From Phytophthora hibernalis (Eukaryota; Oomycota; Peronosporomycetes; Peronosporales; Peronosporaceae): a DNA stretch of 64,000 bases. The notes under the pieces are model-generated. The model had not been told where the DNA came from, did not search any database, and worked only from the letters and a program-made list of their open reading frames with translations. The stretch covers positions 62,001-126,000 of the forward strand of contig JAAKBF010000030.1 in the NCBI GenBank assembly GCA_012656075.1, given 5' to 3'. Shown here in pieces: positions 55,255 to 64,000 of this stretch (position 1 is the first letter of the stretch; every line of letters begins with the position of its first letter). The position numbers and the translations under genes were made by a program.

Positions 55255-57120
55255 ATGGATCCCGACCACACTCGTCGCTCTAGCCACCCTTGGCAACTTA
55301 TCGCGTCTTCGACACCTCAACTTGAAGCCGACACTCTCACGGCAGAGTTCAAGAAATATCGTGTCGCCAAAAGTGATCTCGTCCCGTGCTACGTATGCAT
55401 GGCCCCAGCGCCTCATCCCATGCGTGTCCAGCGGCTTCTCTGCGTTTGTAAGGCCTGCCTCGACGTGTCCATCGCAGTGAAGTGTCCCTGGCGAGCGCGA
55501 ATCCTGCTCTGTCAACACGATAGCCTGGTAACGATCGAGGTAGCCTACAGCCATTTGACGCCAGCTCGTGCACAACAACGTCCGGGTTTAACGCCCGCGA
55601 TGAAGGAAGTTGTCCGGGATTGGGCGGCTCAAGGGCTGAAGCCTAAGCGGATCTGGGTGGCGCTTCTCCAGCGCTTCAGTCTCGTCGAGACCACGGCTCC
55701 ACCGCTCAGTACTGTGCAACGGTTCGCCCACCACTACGTCACTGGGAAACTCGGAGGGAGCGACATTCTTGACGCTGTGGGGAGAAGGATCCGAGAGGCA
55801 TTCTTCACAGGAGAAGAGGAAGTAACCTCTGCGTTTACCTTCACTTCGCGGACTGACATCGCTGGAAACGCTGTGACAGGGAATTGAAGTGACAGTGACC
55901 CTTTCGTCGTTGGAATCAGCTCAAAGAAACTCCCTCGACGAGCCGATCGTGATCCGCATTCTTTTGTGCTGCACGTTGACGCAACGTACAAGCTGACGCA
56001 GGTGGGCTACCCGGTTGTGGTAGTGGGTATTTCAGACCGAGCGAGACGTTTCCACCTTCTTGGGATTTTCATCGTCTCCCAGCATCAACAACAGCACCAC
56101 GCAGAGGTTCTAACGTTGCTTAGACGGGTGTACCGGGAAACTGCATTTTATACACTTCGTCATGGGCGATGCAGACGCAGCCCAGTGGAATGCTGTACAA
56201 GAAGTCTTGGCACCAGACAACGATATTGTGTTTCTGATGTGCTACTTTCACGTGACCAAGAAGATTAACGAGAAAACCCGCTCTCTGCAGCAAGATACTG
56301 CCATATCCGTCATGACCGCCATCCATGACCTTCATTTTTCTTCAAGTGACCAGAGTTTTCACGAGAAACTAAGCACTGTTCAGCGGGGGTGTGCAAAGCA
56401 ACCCGAGCTGTCGCGTTTCGCAGCATACTTTTCGAAGACGTGGTTGGACCACAGGTTTTGGAGATGGCAATATTCCCACACACCTGGTTTCGCGACGACA
56501 AACAACCCCTGCGAGACATTCAATGCAGCCATCAAACGAGATGTCACTTTACGACGCGAGCTCAAAGTCGGAGCGTTGCTTGCGCAGCTATTGGTGCTGT
56601 GTACGACCGAAGGTATGCTGCCTAGAACGTTTGAAAATACAGCGGTAGAAGATCCGCGGGTGATGCGCAGAGCTAAGGCTATGACGCGGGAAGGGCTGCT
56701 TTCGTTGCACTCGGCAACGCGCAGCAGTATCGCTTTCATTTTGTCCAGCCCCGACGAGGAAGCCCCGCGAGATGTAATGTAGTTCGCGTGGTTAGCCGCC
56801 CGTCGCCTCGGGTATATGATGAACTGAAAAAGAGAACTGTGGAAGACCTTCCGATCTCGGCTCAACTGAACAAACTGACAGCTAGAATGGAGACGATTGG
56901 CATGCCTTCTACGGGTTGGGAGGTTGACATACAATTGCGTGTGTGTCCTTGTCGATTCTGGGGAAAATTTGGCTACTGTATTCACAGTCTGTACGCCATG
57001 ACGGCTCGCGGAACGATGGACCTAGACGGAAGAGCGACACTAGTTAATCGTGGTGTTACCCATCGTCGTTCTCGTCGAGCTGGACGACCATCAAACAGCA
57101 GCCCGGCTCTAGAGAAGTAG
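55255..57120 (+). mobile_element. MULE transposase with SWIM zinc finger, degraded
   Basis: MDPDHTRRSSHPWQL starts the protein at 55255. A Cys-rich N-region (CYVCMAPAP..CVCKACLD) and helices precede the MULE catalytic domain, which begins at LHVDATYKLTQVGYPVVVVG (first Asp) and continues with GDADAAQWNAVQEVL (second Asp) and HVTKKINEKTR. NNPCETFNAAIKRDV follows, and a SWIM finger (VCPCRFWGKFGYCIH, C-x-C...C-x-H) lies near 56945. Lesions are an in-frame TGA at 55885-55887, a frame change near 56140 and another near 56780. Inactive, but recent: most of the sequence is intact. No terminal inverted repeats identified. Confidence 0.8.
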
Positions 57121-57922
57121 ATTGAAGGTTGATAAAGATTAGAACAAGTAGCATCAGCTCACAGAATTTAGGTTGTACAATGCGTGAACAATCATACATT
57201 CACCTACGTAAGAAACTTGTGCAACATGAACGGTAAATTCAGAGCTGGGGCTACCCAGCTAATAATATGTTGGTCTAGTTACACTTCAAGTTGTAAACGA
57301 TCTTGATAGATGTTTTGGAACGCGCATCACTGACCTTTCCCGAACAGATTACATATGTAGCCGTTTATTGACAGTGGGCTGCAAGAGGAAGAATCAAAGC
57401 TGTCTAAAGATGTCATGTCAACCACGTCATGTGTAAGCTAGTCATAATGTCACTCAAACACCCTGGGTAGATTCAGTAAGTTGATTAAGTGAATTATGGA
57501 ACAGGGGATGCATATAGAAATTCGACATATTTGGACTTTACATGCCGTAACGTCAACACACATAGATTGGGTTAAGCAAAGTTTTTCATAAAGTTTGCTC
57601 TGTATAATTAGAACCGAATGGCATACTGACACACTTACCACGTCCAGATAATGTCTGAAGAGAAAAATAGAGCTGGGGCTGCAGTATGAAAGCGATGACA
57701 TATGCATTTACTATCCGTACAAAGTTCAACTTCAACACGATCTGTTATCTTTTGGTTCTACCCAATATACGCGGGGCTTTGCTAGGAACCGTATCTGAAA
57801 TCTATCAATCGTTTGTGCATCTATAAGTACTGGGGCTGCGAAATTAGCGGATCATCTACACTTTTTGAAACTGTTGTCTAGCAAATTATCGAATCTACTT
57901 CTGTTCTCTCCCTTTCTCCTCG
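57121..57922. other. Intergenic, no supported gene
   Basis: AT-rich. AGAGCTGGGGCT occurs near 57240 and 57670. No gene recognised. Confidence 0.4.
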
Positions 57923-58954
57923 TCATTGCTTTTTACTTTCTTTTTTGTGCATTCGAACTCTCTCCATCAATTCCCGGCGCTTGCGTCGCTTGTCCCATTT
58001 CGCTTGAGCAGCACTTTGTGCTTTGGTAGAGCCGTCTTCAAGCTGAAGTGAGGATAAGAATAACGCCTTCTCTTCGTCAAAGAAGTCAGGATGCCAAACA
58101 CTCCCATTTATGAAGCAGTACGCTGAAAGCAGATGCTCCCATGCTTGGCGTGATCCTCGTCTGGACCCAGAGGCTGCTTGCGTCGCGTACTTGAAAGATT
58201 CTAGGCTATCCGAAACGCGGACGATAACATCCCCAAAATCCCGCCCCATCTGTCTGTGTCTGGTGTCCCGGGTACGTACACCTACAAGACTGAGTGGTGG
58301 ATCAAATTGTTCACACAAACGACATCACCCGGTTGTTGAATGAGCACGCCAGTCGTGGTTGCTTCTAGCATCCTGTTGAAAGAGTCGTGCTTATTGGCCC
58401 ACTTGAACATTTCCGAATGCTCCTTCGAAAAAACACCCATACATTGAAACACTGCTTGGCACACGGTGGGATATACGAAACTACGCGGCCATGATCCATA
58501 TGAACAGCCGATTCGCGATTTCCGGCCTGCATCCAATATTCCGATGGGAAGGCGTAGGCCTTGTTCCTCTTGAACTTCATTTTAGAGTAGTACCCAATAG
58601 GGGGCCACTACTGTATTGATCTGCAGGCGTACATCGACCCGCTTCCCATTCTGCACGTACTCCTTCATTGATAAACCCCAGTATATTCTCCGTCTCCAGT
58701 CCATCAAGCAAGTGCTCTTTATCGGTCGGTAGCTTGGCACTACCACGAAAACCGGCGACATCATTGCAGGCGTCGCGAAAAAGTAGAGCGGGTGCATCTG
58801 ATTCAACTGCCGTCTTCCACGAAAAGCCTCCTGAAATGGAGCGATCCTTGCTCTCCGGTATTTTCTTGTAGATCCGGTGGATCTTATAACTGGTGGTCCC
58901 GTAGTCTCCAGTTAGAACCAAACCTCGCAATTCTCCAATTAAATCTTCGGTCAA
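57923..58954 (-). pseudogene. Degraded protein with possible cupin/JmjC-like segment
   Basis: Minus-strand frames give, in order, ELRGLVLTGDYGTTSYKIHR, a middle section with ESAVHMDHGRVVSYIPP, and VLIQQPGDVVCVNNLIHHSV, then a basic C-terminus (QAKWDKRRKRRELMERVR). The PGDVV-x-V-x5-HHSV piece after an earlier H-x-D (HMDHG) resembles the second half of a JmjC/cupin metal site, but I am not sure of this. At least three frame changes (near 58577, 58400 and 58290) break it. It lies between two MULE-type remnants and could be transposon cargo. Confidence 0.35.
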
Positions 58955-59029
58955 AATATCTTGCGTGTTAACTGAAGTTTTCTGCGTGCAGTACTGCCAT
59001 TGGCCGCCGTCCTGGTGTTCGCCGTCGTG

Positions 59030-59300
59030 GCTGCGAGGTCGAGCTATGCCGTGGCCGCGAGGCCTAGCGCCATGTCCTTCGTTGCGGACGCGACCGTGGG
59101 GCCGAGCACCGTATCCTTCGTCTGGGTCGCGACTGCGGGTCGAGCGCGGTGTCCTTCGTCTGGGTCGCGGCTGCTGGGCCGAACACGATGTTCTTCGTCG
59201 CCGACGCGACCGCGGGGCCGAGCACCGTGTCCTTCGTCTAGGGTGTGGACGCGGGGCCGAGCACCATCGTCGCTGACACGACCACCGACGTTGCCGCGGG
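59030..59300. repeat. GC-rich minisatellite, about 48-bp period
   Basis: Units of GGGCCGAGCACCGTGTCCTT plus CGTCTGGGTCGCGAC recur about six times with variation. The minus strand reads as TVLGPTVASATKD-type repeats. Confidence 0.75.
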
Positions 59301-59454
59301 GCCTAGCGCTGTGTATGTTGTCGCCGTCGTGGATGGGAGAGGGGGTTTGTGAGAGCTCATCGAGATCTAAAATGAGCCGTAGCCTCAACCACACATGTTT
59401 AAAATAAATTTTATTGGCTAAAACAATAAACCAATCATACACTGTTACGTGGGG

Positions 59455-60162
59455 GCGATTTGTCGATTCGAACTTTTTATGAACCGGTGCACCTGCCGTT
59501 TTCTACGGCGATGCACCATAATATTGCTGGTGTTTTTGGTATTTCCTCTTCCAAGACAAACCGCTTTGGGTTTCCTTTGCTCAACATTGTAGGCATCACC
59601 GGCTCGAACCACACCATTCACCTGACTCAAGCATACATCAGGAACGAGCAAGAGGCAGATTACGCATGGGCATTGCAGCAACTTATAATTATGCTGGCAC
59701 CTGACAACGTTCCGCCCCGCAGATTTTCTTCAGCAATGCGGAGCTGGTGTTGGTAAATGTCATCGAGGTGGCATTTCCAAGAGTCCCTCATCTGCTGTGT
59801 TTTTGGCAAGTCATTAAAAATGTGGAGACCCACGCACGGCGAAACACCTTCATACAGGTGAGAGATGAGCCAGCTCCACCAAGTATTGGAGGGGTTAGAA
59901 AGACTCTGACGAGTATCGGGACTTCTGTGACGCCTTTTTGAGTGTGATTCGCTATACTACTGAGGATGAGTACGAATTTCGAAGGCTCGAGTTGTTCCTC
60001 CTATCAGATGCGGAAACACCGTATATAGACACTGTTCGGCTAATTCTATGGAAGCGTCGGTTGGTCCGATGTTGGACGGACAGTGTGGTTCACTTCGGTC
60101 TTTTAGCAACATCTCAAGTTGAGAGATACCATGAAAGCCTGGCTCGGAACTTGTACGGGTGA
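59455..60162 (+). mobile_element. MULE/FAR1-like transposase remnant
   Basis: KTNRFGFPLLNIVGITGSNH, EQEADYAWALQQLIIML, LVNVIEVAFPRVPHLLCFWQ and VIKNVETHARRN follow the pattern of MULE/FAR1 transposases (D..TYKTN..LPLL, AL...FP...HLLC-WH). A C-terminal ATSQVERYHESLARNLYG piece ends at 60162. Several frame changes, e.g. at about 59740 and 59935. A different family from the MULE at 55255. Confidence 0.7.
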
Positions 60163-61559
60163 TTTTTAGCGATTCATTCCCGATTGCGGCATTGATGGGC
60201 TCAGTCTGTAACTAGTCCTGGTCTACAAGGGCAATTGAATCTACTTGCACACCCAATCGACTACGAGAACCACTGTACGACGCTGTTGTTTCTGTTATAA
60301 CTTCGCATGCCCTTATACAAACCGACAACATTCGGGTATCAAGTGAATTACTCATTCGACCCTGCACTGGAACCTACAGTGCTACACACGGGAGGCCTTG
60401 TGCGCACCAAATTCACACTGCAACTGTACACGGAAACCCGATTACGACCCGAATAGTCTCACGCACACGAGTGGATCGATCGTAGGGCTACTCCTACTCC
60501 ACCATCCGCTTGTGTGCTCGAACAAGAGACGAAAGCGGACAGGAGAGCACAACGACGCTCAGATCGTAGACGCCAGGGTCAACGAGGAGCCCGGCGGTGG
60601 GGCACGCGTCGAATTCCGTCTCAATTCGAAATTTCCGTAATGCACGCGCCAACAAGATTTTAAACAGTACGTGTATTATAGATGTTGGCCTTTAACCCCT
60701 TAGTTCCCGGAAAAAACAGGGGTATATTTTTACCCTTTGTTGGAGGTAGAACAAAAGAATTTGTATTGACTGGATTTTCGCACACCTATGTGAATTGGAT
60801 GGTGCAGGGTTGCAAAGGGCAATAAAAACTGCATATCCAACATTAAAGGTCTTAAGTTGGTCGACGAATCGGCTTCCATGCCACTTATGATGATAATTCG
60901 ACATAATAAATGTACTGTTTATCGGATAGTCCCATTTTTGAAATGTTGCACCCGTCCATCAGTGCTGACTCCATCTATTTTGACCAGTAAACAGAAAGAA
61001 AGACCAAGTTTCAATTTATTGTAACGCATGACATTTGATTCCTAGTTGTAAAAACGTGCTGCCTACGCTTCGTCGTCACCCATTCCTTGATCAGCTTCTT
61101 CGCTTTCACCTCCGACACCTCCATCCGATGCAGCACGGTGCCGACGCTTTTTACCGGATGAGAGGACGGCGGATGGTTGCGAGTTTTGTCTTCTTTTGGT
61201 CAATCAGGGTCTTGTCGGCTCTGTCGGCCGACTGTCGGCTCTGTCGGCCGACTGTCGGCACTTTTACGCTATGGAGGACGTCACCAAGGTATGGTTTGCC
61301 TTGCACCGAAAGTTGGCCAGTGGACTGAAACCGTACCGAATTTATTGGACAAGAAAAATACTTACTGTTAGTGCCATTCGTGCTTTGATTTAAAGGCAGA
61401 ACACAAGTAAGCTCTACTATGTTGGAGGTCCAACATAAGAGTATATTATACTTGGAGTTTGTAAGGGTATTTGTCCATGTACCACTTTACTAAAATCAAG
61501 ATAAACTTTATGTGTAAAACGGTCACATGCACAGGCTTAGATTTCTATCAGTAGGGGAT
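60163..61559. other. Repeat-rich spacer
   Basis: No gene supported. Contains a piggyBac-type end (TTAA at 60692-60695, then CCCCTTAGTTCCC), and a 20-bp tandem duplication TGTCGGCTCTGTCGGCCGAC at 61213 and 61233. The short frame at 60398..60640 is not recognised. Confidence 0.4.
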
Positions 61560-62640
61560 CAGCAGCACGTGAAAAGAAGGGGACGTCTCACTCACCACCG
61601 CGGGTGGCTCACAGGCGTCAGCTCCTCATTCTAAAAAAAGACGCCAAGGAGGAAAATGGTTGCGCCGGCGGAAAGACTCCGCAGCGCCAACTGACCAAAG
61701 CAAGAGCGTCGTCAGTGCCTCGAAGCGATGTTCAGCAAAAGCCACGAGCGACGACTTCGGCGAGCAGACTACAGCCAGGCATCGCGGTGGACGGCAAGCA
61801 GAATAAGGTAGCAGTGAAGGAGAGGAGGGTGGTAAACATGTAGAACGAGGAGGCCGGTGATGCAGAGAAGGCGACTGCGACGGAAATGCACGCAGCAGAG
61901 GTGAAGGAGACGGCGCCGGAGAATGAAATATCGGCGGAGGCGAAGCAGACGACGGCGAAGGCAAAGAAGACGACGGCTAAGGCGAAACAGACGACGGCGA
62001 ACAAAAAGAAGGCGGCGCCAGCGGGCAAGACGAAAAGGAAGACCCCGCCGCCACCGCACGATCCACATGCTCCGCCAGGAGACCCACCGACGGCTGTTGA
62101 CACCGTGGTTGCGGACATGGTCATCTCTATGGCAGTAGGCGAGGCTCTAACGCCCGTGGCTGCGCGCCGGACGGCAGGAAGCTTCGCGGCCGGCCTCACG
62201 TGCGATTGGCAAGAAATCGCAAACGGTCTGCGAACGGTCATGGAAGCGTCGCCGAAGTGTGCTGCAGATCGACAGCCAGCACGAATATGACAGCGGCTCG
62301 GAAGATGGCGGCGGCTTGGCAGATGACGGACCTGCCGCTGAAATACGACGGGGTTTTGGTCTGCTGCAAAACTACGTATTATTTAGGTTATGTCAGAACG
62401 CTCAGGAAGGCTGCAGCTACTTTTTGGCCAAAGTGCTTATATTGGCTAACTGGCAACATAAGTTGGTCATTATTGGAAATATATACACAACATAACACTA
62501 ACATTTCGTGTTCTTGTTATTTGGTTTGAATAGCAAACTTATTTTCCTTGAAGTCCGTGACGGGCGGTACCACTTTTGGCACGACGATTGGAGCAACGAC
62601 AACGCTATTCAGCGCAACCTGGTGCAACTATCTAATTTGA
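61560..62640 (+). mobile_element. piggyBac-like transposase, internally deleted
   Basis: A Lys/Ala/Thr-rich N-region (61880-62060, with 21-bp AKAKKTT/AKAKQTT repeats) leads to LQIDSQHEYDSGSEDGGGLA (about 62260),  an acidic segment typical of oomycete piggyBac N-termini. At about 62550 the sequence jumps to RDGRYHFWHDDWSNDNAIQR, which resembles the piggyBac C-terminus. The whole catalytic domain is missing. Assignment is from memory of the family and not tested. Confidence 0.45.
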
Positions 62641-63184
62641 TTATTGGCTCATCCATCCCAAATTGGGATTTACTGCACGTACAAGCAGGCTTACTCGTCA
62701 AGTGCACCGGCCTCAGCTCCACGAACGACCAGGAATAACACCCATGCATGCGGCATCACGCGCAAGTCGACCAAAGGGTCAAATGATCCCGCTGGCCCTG
62801 TCACCACTCGTCGTTGTCGTGAGTGTGGTGCTGCAGCGAACGAGGGCTATCAAGACAGGGCCCACCCGATCACCAAGGAGTTCAGACACAGAGGGGAGAA
62901 CAGCACGATACAGGGATTTGGCCTGAAGGGTGCGTAGGCTGCACATCGAGCGGTTGGAGGATGAGTAAGAAGAAGATTCACAGTACAAGAAGGAGCTGAG
63001 GGTGGTAGTCAGGTTCTACTAGTAGTAAAAGTCGTGCGCGCAGAGCGACTTCGATGCCGTCGCGCCTACGGACGTTATTCAGGATACATTGCATTGAATA
63101 TTTCAATCAATGGCCCTTGCAGGCAGACTGAAAGAGGGGACAGTATAGAATGCAGCTGCACTTGATAAGACGACCGTAACCTAA
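62641..63184. other. Unassigned spacer
   Basis: A frame with TRRCRECGAAANEG near 62810 could be a degraded zinc ribbon. No gene supported. Confidence 0.3.
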
Positions 63185-63330
63185 TAACTGGACTGTTACC
63201 AAATAACTCGCCGGTTTCCAAATAACTCGCCGGTTTTCAAATAGCTCGACCATTACTAAATAGCTCGACCATTACCAAATAACTCGACCGTTACTAGTTA
63301 ATTCGTCTCTTACCTAGTTATTCGACCTGC
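63185..63330. repeat. Short tandem repeat, 19-20-bp period
   Basis: About seven degenerate units of CCAAATAACTCGACCGTTA, directly after the 3' end of the Ulp1-like ORF. Confidence 0.8.
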
Positions 63331-63361
63331 TTCTCCAAATCACCACGCAGCGAGTCCGGAA

Positions 63362-64000
63362 CTAATTCGCCTTCGAAGCTGTGCAGTGACCTGTCAGCTT
63401 CTTGATCTCTTTCGAAAACGTGCGCGGCGACATGTCCACAATATAACGGATTATTCTGTCCATGCAGTAGATCATGTAAATACCGAAGTTGTAGCCGTTA
63501 CGCTGTGGGATATCCGTTGTCATTGCATATCCAGCGAGGTGAAAAGCAGTGTCGCGTAGTTCGCCTAAAAACAGTTTGGCCACGTCAAATACGTACTTGG
63601 ACTGGTGCTTGGCTCGAACCGGATCAACGTGATAACATGTGGCTTGATTAGACAACAGCTGCTCCACACCTAGCAAACTCCAATGTCCCATGCCATATAT
63701 CGGGATGAGAATAAATGGATAAGACGTCAATTCGAACTTGTCAACCAGGCCCTTCACAACAGCGAAGGACTTCTCGAAATGGTCCACGTGCTCAATTTGC
63801 ATGAAAAGAGCGCACCCAAATGACCACTCGCCTTTTTGTACACGAGTAATACGCTTGTAAATTACATCATCCAAAACTAAAGCGGTCAAGGGCTGGCACA
63901 GCTCAACCGAAAATAAATCATCTACGGTAATGTCAATCGTCATCTGCTCGAGAAAGCTTGTGTTCTCTTCGTTTGGGTAGCTGAACTGGAGTTTAACGTT
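63362..64000 (-). CDS. Ulp1/C48-like protease, catalytic Cys replaced, 5' end outside window
   Basis: The frame is open from the right edge (NVKLQFSYPNEENTSFLEQ before the in-window ATG at 63943) to TAA-type stop at 63362, so the gene is partial. FILIPIYGMGHWSLLGVEQL carries the catalytic His, CYHVDPVRAKHQ the Asp, and DIPQRNGYNFGIYMIYCMDR the glutamine and the nucleophile position of C48 peptidases. Active members read DCG at that place; here it is NFG, so the nucleophile is phenylalanine and the enzyme should be inactive. C48 proteases remove SUMO-like proteins; in plants and oomycetes many copies are carried by MULE-type and other transposons. MULE remnants 4 kb away make transposon cargo likely. 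The intact frame despite the lost residue is notable. Confidence 0.7.
   Translation of the reverse strand, partial: NVKLQFSYPNEENTSFLEQMTIDITVDDLFSVELCQPLTALVLDDVIYKRITRVQKGEWSFGCALFMQIEHVDHFEKSFAVVKGLVDKFELTSYPFILIPIYGMGHWSLLGVEQLLSNQATCYHVDPVRAKHQSKYVFDVAKLFLGELRDTAFHLAGYAMTTDIPQRNGYNFGIYMIYCMDRIIRYIVDMSPRTFSKEIKKLTGHCTASKAN

Noticed and set aside
59044..59442. Minus-strand frame with repeated charged units as a gene
   Set aside because: Arises from the GC-rich minisatellite; no start context or conserved flank.
61213..61252. CRISPR-like repeat
   Set aside because: Only two adjacent 20-base copies without spacers, and the genome is eukaryotic.

Overview
The window is nuclear DNA from a plant-pathogenic oomycete, most likely a Phytophthora or close relative. 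The evidence is an RXLR-type effector gene (signal peptide, RFLR, EER, LWY-like repeats), NPP1/NLP-family genes, an M96-like mating-specific pseudogene, short introns (mostly 62-109 bp) and several matches to the oomycete initiator (TCATTYYNCAWTTT-like) just upstream of start codons. Repeats also fit: Ty3/gypsy, DIRS-like, Crypton, hAT, PIF/Harbinger, MULE, piggyBac and Copia remnants of oomycete type.

Layout. 0.1-10 kb is a gene island: M96-like pseudogene (-), aconitase-superfamily dehydratase (-), HAD phosphatase (+), a degraded cysteine-rich secreted protein (-) and the RXLR effector (-). 10-38 kb is a repeat-rich accessory block: Crypton, pseudo-tRNA, MITE, Copia end, hAT, Harbinger, an unrecognised ORF, two NLP remnants, DIRS-like reverse transcriptase, a gypsy element with a long antisense ORF, tyrosine recombinase remnants and two more MITEs. 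38.6-54 kb is a compact, mostly intact gene island whose exon structures can be closed: an unrecognised four-exon gene, adenylate kinase 6, mitochondrial RsmH-type methyltransferase, a GPAT/DHAPAT-type acyltransferase, a NIPA-type transporter with a cysteine-rich ectodomain, a polycystin-type channel, an amino-acid transporter and an intact NLP gene. 54-64 kb is again repeats: a MITE, two MULE-type transposases, minisatellites, an internally deleted piggyBac and a Ulp1-like protease ORF that has lost its catalytic cysteine and runs off the right edge.

This is the 'two-speed' pattern known from oomycetes: housekeeping genes in dense blocks, effectors and toxin-like genes at the borders of repeat blocks. 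The housekeeping genes do not form one pathway; their products act in central metabolism, nucleotide balance, mitochondrial rRNA modification, lipid synthesis and membrane transport.

Caution: many otherwise intact genes carry one-base frameshifts, nearly all of them missing bases and several in homopolymers. Some 'pseudogenes' here may be assembly errors. Domain calls rest on reading the translations and on knowledge of the families; no database search was run.
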